Assembly: GCA_003489085.1 (NCBI GenBank) | Contig: DNJM01000113.1 | Coordinates: 1 to 8,998 of the forward strand | Direction: 5' to 3' | Source of the DNA: Lachnospiraceae bacterium | GTDB lineage: Bacteria; Bacillota; Clostridia; Lachnospirales; Lachnospiraceae | Length of the DNA stretch: 8,998 bases | In this document: in pieces, positions 4,767 to 8,998 of the stretch | Layout of the letters: each line of letters starts with the position of its first letter | How positions within the stretch are numbered: the stretch's first letter is position 1 | The notes under the pieces: generated by a model | What the model saw: the letters and a program-made list of their open reading frames with translations, nothing else | What the model was told of the DNA's origin: nothing | Databases searched by the model: none | Program-made: the position numbers and the translations under genes

Positions 4767-6330
4767 GACATTGTGGATTTCATTTGCGCTGAAAAATACT
4801 TACCGGGTGAATACGATCCTGTATTCCCTTAAGCAGATTCCTGGTTTGAAACACTTGCTGCCGGATACAATGTATCAGGAGCCGGTATTAAAAATATTGG
4901 CGAATATTCTGTCAGTGATATGGGAAATACTATCCGCCTTTTTAGGGAAATTTCTATATCTGCTGCTGATGGTATTTGGCGTGGGGATGCTCTACAATAC
5001 AGCGGATCCGGGGCGGCTTTTCCTGCATATTCTGTTCTTCCTGACAGTTATCGGGGCATTTGCCAATACCTATATGTTCAATCCGAGCAAGGATAAATAC
5101 TATGCGATGATTCTGATGCGGATGAATGCCAGAGAATATACACTGGTGAATTATGGATATGCAATTGGGAAAGTAGTGATTGGATTTCTGCCTTTCTCTC
5201 TGCTTCTTGGAATTCGCAGCGGTGTGCCGGTCTGGATCTGCCTTCTGATTCCATTTTTCATAGCAGGAGCGAAGCTTATGGTGGCAGCGTATACGTTGTG
5301 GGATTACGAGCGGAGAGGAACGCCGGGAAATGAGAATCAGCTGGGAAAATTAGGGTGGATACTGCTATTCCTTCTTCTGGCAGCGGCTTATGCGCCTCCG
5401 GCAGCGGGATGGATGCTTCCGAAGGGCCTGGTGGTTGGAGGAATGCTGATTACGATTGCGGCAGGCGGGATCAGTATTTGGAAGATTCTGACTTTTAGAG
5501 AATACCGGGAAATGTACCGACAGCTTTTGAATCAGCAGAGGAATGAACAGGAGACTGCCAGTCAGGTAGTGCGGGAACAGAACCGAAAGGTGATTTCAGC
5601 AGATGCCGGTATTACCAGCAACCGAAAGGGATTCGAGTATTTGAATGAGTTATTTATGAAACGGCATCAGAAAATACTCTGGCGGCCGTCGAAAAGGATT
5701 GCCGCGGTATGTTTATGTATCGTGATTGGTTTACTGATACTGATCTGGTTCCTGCCGGAAGTGAAAAAGGATGTGAATGATGTACTGTTGGTGTATCTTC
5801 CGTATTTTTCCTTTCTGATGTATCTGATGAACCGGGGGACGGGTTTTACGCAGGCACTTTTTATGAATTGTGACCACAGTCTGCTGACATATCCCTGCTA
5901 TAAGAAACCGGCATGCATCTTAAAGCTATTCCGCATTCGTCTGCGCGAAATCATTAAGGTAAATCTGCTTCCGGCAGGTGTGATCGGGCTGGGTCTTGCT
6001 GTACTTCTATATGCCTCCGGCGGAACGGAAAATCCGGTCAACTATGCGGTATTGGTGGTTTCGATTCTGTGTATGAGTATATTTTTCTCCGTACATTATC
6101 TGACTATGTACTATCTGCTGCAGCCGTTTAATGCGGAGACGGAACTGAAGAGCGGAACCTACCGGATTGTGTCCAGCGGAACCTATCTGGTCTGTTATCT
6201 GCTGATGAAGGTGAGAATGTCTATCCTGCTGTTTGGGGGTATGACGATTGTCTTCTGCGTAGTATACAGTGCAATCGCATGTGTGCTGGTATACAGGCTG
6301 GCGCCGAAGACATTCCGGATCCGACGATAG
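4759..6330 (+). CDS. Large ABC transporter permease (ABC-2-like), partner of the preceding ATPase
   Basis: This 523-aa polytopic protein has about ten to twelve hydrophobic segments in two blocks, roughly residues 57-243 and 314-514. They are separated by a long, charged, probably cytoplasmic loop (245-312) rich in Gln, Glu and Arg. A PSKDKYYAMILMRMNAREYT stretch (109-128) after the second membrane segment resembles the coupling-helix region of bacterial permeases of this type. No peptidase, MacB-like or substrate-binding domain is present. The ATG overlaps the ATPase stop by 8 bases (ATGCATAA, 4759-4766), showing translational coupling and an obligate pair. Exporters of this build move peptides, drugs or lipids, but its place at the end of a Mn2+-riboswitch operon raises the possibility of a metal-related role. 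The substrate is unknown. Confidence 0.85.
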   Translation: MHKTLWISFALKNTYRVNTILYSLKQIPGLKHLLPDTMYQEPVLKILANILSVIWEILSAFLGKFLYLLLMVFGVGMLYNTADPGRLFLHILFFLTVIGAFANTYMFNPSKDKYYAMILMRMNAREYTLVNYGYAIGKVVIGFLPFSLLLGIRSGVPVWICLLIPFFIAGAKLMVAAYTLWDYERRGTPGNENQLGKLGWILLFLLLAAAYAPPAAGWMLPKGLVVGGMLITIAAGGISIWKILTFREYREMYRQLLNQQRNEQETASQVVREQNRKVISADAGITSNRKGFEYLNELFMKRHQKILWRPSKRIAAVCLCIVIGLLILIWFLPEVKKDVNDVLLVYLPYFSFLMYLMNRGTGFTQALFMNCDHSLLTYPCYKKPACILKLFRIRLREIIKVNLLPAGVIGLGLAVLLYASGGTENPVNYAVLVVSILCMSIFFSVHYLTMYYLLQPFNAETELKSGTYRIVSSGTYLVCYLLMKVRMSILLFGGMTIVFCVVYSAIACVLVYRLAPKTFRIRR

Positions 6331-6339
6331 TTCTAAAAT

Positions 6340-6378
6340 CCCCGAATGGAAATCCCTTTCTAAGGCCTTCCATCGGGG
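6340..6378. terminator. Hairpin between convergent operons, probable terminator for the nag operon
   Basis: CCCCGA (6340-6345) pairs with TCGGGG (6373-6378) and TGGAA (6347-6351) with TTCCA (6368-6372), with A6346 bulged. An inner CCTT/AAGG stem lies at 6355-6365. Read on the minus strand the hairpin begins 11 bases after the acetyltransferase stop and is followed by ATTTTAG, a short T-run. On the plus strand no T-run follows, so it is a poorer intrinsic terminator for the ABC operon, although it lies just 9 bases after that stop. Confidence 0.65.
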
Positions 6379-6389
6379 AGGAGAGTTGA

Positions 6390-6920
6390 CTATAATTCCT
6401 TGTATAAGATATGCCGTGGCAGTCCGCCGTACATTTCGCAGGTTTTTATGATCCGGTAGCCGTTTCCCGTTACGTTTCGCAGGCTATAGATATTGTCCGG
6501 ATGGACGGTTGCGAAAAGGTGACGGAAGGAGCGGCGGGAGAGTTCTGCTTCAGCTTCTGCAAGCATTCTGCTCTGCAGATGATTTCCTCTATAATCCGGA
6601 TCAACGACAGCAGTATCCATATGAGCAGTTACAAGAAGCCCGGCGTCGGACAGGTTCAGGACATGCCCCATATTCTTGGCGGAAAGGCCGGGAAAGTGAA
6701 CGGTAAAGAATCCGGCCGGCTTCAGGGCAGAGGGGTTCTCACTGGGTTTTGCGAGAATGGTAAATCCTTCGTCCTCAATACATTTTTCCAGAAATTCTTC
6801 GCTTTCTGCGGCGAACCAGTCCGGACAGGTCATATTCTGGTCAATTTCTCTAATCAGTTTGTAGATCCCGGGAAGATCTTCCCGGGATGCTTTTTTAAAA
6901 TAAAATGCTTTATTATCCAT
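6390..6920 (-). CDS. GNAT-family N-acetyltransferase
   Basis: This 176-aa protein is a single GNAT domain. The N-terminal strand-helix (FYFKKASREDLPGIYKLI, 6-23) is typical of the fold. The acetyl-CoA pyrophosphate-binding motif A spans about 101-126, with MDTAVVDPDYRG followed by NHLQSRMLAEAE. Motif B, around HPDN (140-143) and SLRNVTGNGYRII, completes the fold. The R-G-N-H-L form of the R/Q-x-x-G-x-G/A loop lacks the second glycine, which is tolerated in some members. The acceptor is unknown. Its ATG overlaps the nagA stop in ATGGATAA (6913-6920), so translation is coupled to nagA. That suggests a role near amino-sugar metabolism, for instance acetylation of an amino sugar or peptide, but this is inference. 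A plus-strand frame over the same bases is a shadow. Confidence 0.85.
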   Translation of the reverse strand: MDNKAFYFKKASREDLPGIYKLIREIDQNMTCPDWFAAESEEFLEKCIEDEGFTILAKPSENPSALKPAGFFTVHFPGLSAKNMGHVLNLSDAGLLVTAHMDTAVVDPDYRGNHLQSRMLAEAEAELSRRSFRHLFATVHPDNIYSLRNVTGNGYRIIKTCEMYGGLPRHILYKEL

Positions 6921-8049
6921 TGATAATCACTTTCTTCAGGTTCAGATCCTGATCCAGCAGGACAACATTGCCGATCTTGCCGGGTGCGATGCTGCCATAT
7001 CTGTCGTCTAGATGGAGTGCTTTTGCAGGGTTGAGGGTTGTACACAAAACAGCTGTTTCCAGAGGAATTTCCATCGTTTTAACGGCTGTCCGCAGGCAGT
7101 CCATCAGATTGGTCGCGGAGCCGGCTAATGCGCCGTCCGATACAAGAGTGGCACGGTTTCCAACGACGTCTACATCCTGTCCGCCCAGTGTATAGCGTCC
7201 GTCCGGCATTCCGGTAGCACGCATGCTGTCGCTGATCATGATAATCCGGTCTTCGCCGAACATGGAGAAAGCAGCACGTACCATGGATGGATGAATGTGT
7301 ACGCCGTCACAGATCAGTTCAGCCATACAGTCCTTACAATCTCTGGCTGCACCGACCACGCCGGGCGCACGATGAGTAAAGGCAGGCATGGCGTTAAAGA
7401 GATGTACGGCATGTCTGGCGCCGGCATCATAAGCTGCCTTTGCAGAGTCGTAATCTGCATTGGTATGAGCCAGGGATACGGTAACCTCCTCTTTTACTTC
7501 AGAAACGAATTTCACAGCATTTTCTACATCGGTTTCCGGAGCAATGCCGATGATTTTTACCAGTCCGCCTGCCGCTTTCTGGAAACGGCGGTAGATTTCT
7601 GCGTCACAGGGAATGATGTACTGTGCATCCTGTGCACCTTTTTTGGCTTCACTGATAAATGGTCCTTCCATATTCAGGCCGACAAGGCGTGCTCCTTCTG
7701 CATTCGGATAAGCAGCGGCATTGGAAAGAATCTGTTCCAGCTGCTCTACGGAAAGAGTCATTGTAGCCGGGCAAATGGTGGTGACACCGATAGAAGCTTC
7801 ATAGTCTGCAATAGTCTCAAGGGCTTCCTGGGTACCGTCACATACGTCCGCACCAACGCAGCCGTGGAAGTGCAGGTCGATCAGCCCGGGGATGCAATAG
7901 CAGCCTTCGCCGTCGATCACTTCGTCGGAGACACTGCCGTTGGTTTTTTCGGAAGCGGCATGTTCTGTAAACACACCATTTTCAATGCTGACTTCACCGT
8001 GATGAAACTGTCTGTCCTCCCCATATACGTTTACGTTTTTAATAATCAT
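6913..8049 (-). CDS. nagA: N-acetylglucosamine-6-phosphate deacetylase
   Basis: This 378-aa amidohydrolase removes the acetyl group from GlcNAc-6-phosphate to give glucosamine-6-phosphate and acetate in the cytoplasm. Metal and catalytic residues of the family are in place: the HxH pair H60/H62 in GLIDLHFHG, E128 in NMEGPF, H195 in LAHTNADY, H216 in HLFNAMPAF, and the catalytic D274 in ISDSMRATG. The C-terminus closes with the usual NPAKAL...YGSIAPGKIGNVVLLD. Length is normal for the family. AAAAAGGAGAG (8056-8066) sits 6 bases before the start codon at 8049. It follows nagB after 81 bases and overlaps the acetyltransferase gene by 8 bases, forming a nagB-nagA-GNAT unit. Regulation by an amino-sugar-responsive repressor (GntR/NagR or ROK type) is usual, but I see no clear operator. 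Confidence 0.97.
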   Translation of the reverse strand: MIIKNVNVYGEDRQFHHGEVSIENGVFTEHAASEKTNGSVSDEVIDGEGCYCIPGLIDLHFHGCVGADVCDGTQEALETIADYEASIGVTTICPATMTLSVEQLEQILSNAAAYPNAEGARLVGLNMEGPFISEAKKGAQDAQYIIPCDAEIYRRFQKAAGGLVKIIGIAPETDVENAVKFVSEVKEEVTVSLAHTNADYDSAKAAYDAGARHAVHLFNAMPAFTHRAPGVVGAARDCKDCMAELICDGVHIHPSMVRAAFSMFGEDRIIMISDSMRATGMPDGRYTLGGQDVDVVGNRATLVSDGALAGSATNLMDCLRTAVKTMEIPLETAVLCTTLNPAKALHLDDRYGSIAPGKIGNVVLLDQDLNLKKVIING

Positions 8050-8083
8050 AATGGTCTCTCCTTTTTAGGTTGTATGCTGAAAG

Positions 8084-8117
8084 AAAGGACGCAGTAGCAT
8101 CCGTTACTCCGTCCTTT
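8084..8117 (-). terminator. Stable hairpin between nagB and nagA, possible partial terminator
   Basis: AAAGGACG (8084-8091) pairs with CGTCCTTT (8110-8117). After one C-C mismatch on the plus strand, AGTA (8093-8096) pairs with TACT (8105-8108) around an 8-base loop. In the direction of transcription (minus strand) the stem is followed by CTTTC, a broken T-run. It could lower nagA expression relative to nagB, or protect the 3' end of a processed nagB transcript. Confidence 0.55.
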
Positions 8118-8130
8118 GTATACAATATCA

Positions 8131-8862
8131 TTATCTTGGCAGTTTTGCAGCAGCGGCTTCGTCCACGACTACGGTTACATCCGGATGGAACTGTAAGATA
8201 GAAGCCGGAACCTGTGGCGTAACCGGACCGAAGAAAGCTTTTGCAACGATATCAGCTTTTCCTTCGCCGTTGGCAAGGATCAGAATCTTCTTTGCTTTCA
8301 TAATCGTACCGATGCCCATGGTGTATGCCTGTTTCGGTACATCGTCAATGGTAGCAAAGAAACGCTTGTTAGCTTCGATGGTGCTTTCCTGCAGGTCTAC
8401 ACAATGCGTAATTTTATCAAAGCTGTCGGATGGTTCGTTAAAGCCGATATGACCATTGTGACCGATACCAAGCAGCTGCAGATCCTGTCCGCCGTAAGAA
8501 GCGATCAGTGCTTCGTAGCGTTCTGCTTCCTGCTCTGCATCCGGGTTCGTACCGTCCGGGACATTGGTATTTGCCACGTCAATATTAACGTGATTGAATA
8601 AATGATCATGCATAAAATAGTAATAGCTCTGATCGTTATCGCGCGGAAGTCCTCTGTATTCGTCCAGATTTACTGTTTTTACAGCGGAGAAGTCCAGAGT
8701 GCCTTCTTCATACCATTTTACCAGGTTTTTATATGTTCCGATTGGTGTGGAACCGGTAGCAAGACCCAATACACAGTCCGGTTTGGAAACCACCTGTGCA
8801 GCAATGATTGCTGCAGCCTTTTTACTCATGTCTTCGTAGTCTTTCGTTACAATAATGCGCAT
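8131..8862 (-). CDS. nagB: Glucosamine-6-phosphate deaminase
   Basis: This 243-aa enzyme converts glucosamine-6-phosphate to fructose-6-phosphate and ammonia, feeding amino sugars into glycolysis. The phosphate-binding loop LATGSTP is at 34-40. NLDEY at 65-69 supplies the catalytic Asp (D67). GIGHNGHIGFNEP (132-144) carries H138 and E143 of the ring-opening machinery. N136 stands where the E. coli enzyme has Asp141, as is usual in Bacillus/Clostridia-type NagB. The length (about 240 aa rather than 266) also matches the Gram-positive short form, which lacks the C-terminal part involved in allostery in E. coli. AGAAAGGGG (8872-8880) lies 9 bases before the start at 8862. The upstream gene ends only 42 bases away, so nagB may be transcribed from further upstream. 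Confidence 0.97.
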   Translation of the reverse strand: MRIIVTKDYEDMSKKAAAIIAAQVVSKPDCVLGLATGSTPIGTYKNLVKWYEEGTLDFSAVKTVNLDEYRGLPRDNDQSYYYFMHDHLFNHVNIDVANTNVPDGTNPDAEQEAERYEALIASYGGQDLQLLGIGHNGHIGFNEPSDSFDKITHCVDLQESTIEANKRFFATIDDVPKQAYTMGIGTIMKAKKILILANGEGKADIVAKAFFGPVTPQVPASILQFHPDVTVVVDEAAAAKLPR

Positions 8863-8904
8863 AGCAATACGCCCCTTTCTTAAAAGAAATAATGTTTATT
8901 TTCT

Positions 8905-8998
8905 TTAAACCAGAATTGCCTTCGCAAAGAATTCCGGTAAATGAAAATCTGGTTCAGGTGCAGAAATCGGAGCATAGCTGGCATAATGCTCGATCTCC
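8905..8998 (-). CDS. C-terminal end of an unrecognised gene upstream of nagB
   Basis: On the minus strand one frame is open from the window edge and ends with TAA at 8905-8907, giving 30 residues. They start EIEHYASYAPIS, continue APEPDFHLPE and finish FFAKAILV. Codon choice resembles that of nagB, and the stop lies 42 bases before the nagB start, so it is probably the previous gene of the same operon. Too little is visible to name a family. In this position one would expect a transporter component, kinase, regulator or glycosidase of amino-sugar use. Confidence 0.5.
   Translation of the reverse strand, partial: EIEHYASYAPISAPEPDFHLPEFFAKAILV

Noticed and set aside
6411..6923. Plus-strand frame of 170 codons opposite the GNAT gene
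   Set aside because: The minus strand shows a full GNAT domain coupled to nagA; the plus-strand product has no recognisable domain.
7291..8097. Plus-strand frame of 268 codons opposite nagA
   Set aside because: It is antisense to a certain nagA gene, with a cysteine- and phenylalanine-rich translation typical of shadows.
8881..8904. AT-only hairpin between the upstream partial gene and nagB
   Set aside because: The stem contains almost only A-T pairs with no T-run in the right place; it would be unstable.

Overview
The window looks like chromosomal DNA from an anaerobic gut-type Firmicute, most likely a member of the Lachnospiraceae. The grounds are strong AGGAGG-like ribosome binding sites, moderate GC, a CotJC-like ferritin-fold protein, a stand-alone TudS (DUF523) protein, a Bacillus/Clostridia-type NagB, and a Mn2+ (yybP-ykoY) riboswitch with an intrinsic-terminator platform. 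The taxon is inferred from gene style only. There is no sign of phage, insertion sequences or CRISPR.

Left part (1-2852, plus strand): the 3' end of an unrecognised gene, a diiron/dimanganese ferritin-like protein, an AraC-type regulator with a GyrI-like effector domain, a membrane-anchored DUF1858 CxxC protein, and a TudS/DUF523 Fe-S protein. The common theme is redox and metal chemistry. A Fur/PerR-box-like sequence lies between the ferritin-like gene and the regulator. A promoter with three short direct repeats precedes the DUF1858-tudS pair.

Centre (2853-6330, plus strand): a sigma-A-like promoter leads straight into a yybP-ykoY-type Mn2+ riboswitch. The 3' strand of its P1 helix is also the 5' arm of a 17-bp terminator, so the arrangement reads as Mn2+ ON. 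Downstream are four tightly spaced genes: an unrecognised 143-aa helical protein, a two-repeat YccF membrane protein, an ABC ATPase and a large ABC permease, the last two overlapping by 8 bp. None belongs to a known Mn2+ exporter family, which makes this operon the most interesting part of the window.

Right part (6331-8998, minus strand): an amino-sugar catabolic operon, read right to left: the tail of an unrecognised gene, nagB (glucosamine-6-P deaminase), a stable intergenic hairpin, nagA (GlcNAc-6-P deacetylase), and a GNAT acetyltransferase whose start overlaps the nagA stop by 8 bp. NagA and NagB together convert N-acetylglucosamine-6-P to fructose-6-P, acetate and ammonia. The two convergent operons meet at a GC-rich hairpin around 6340-6378.
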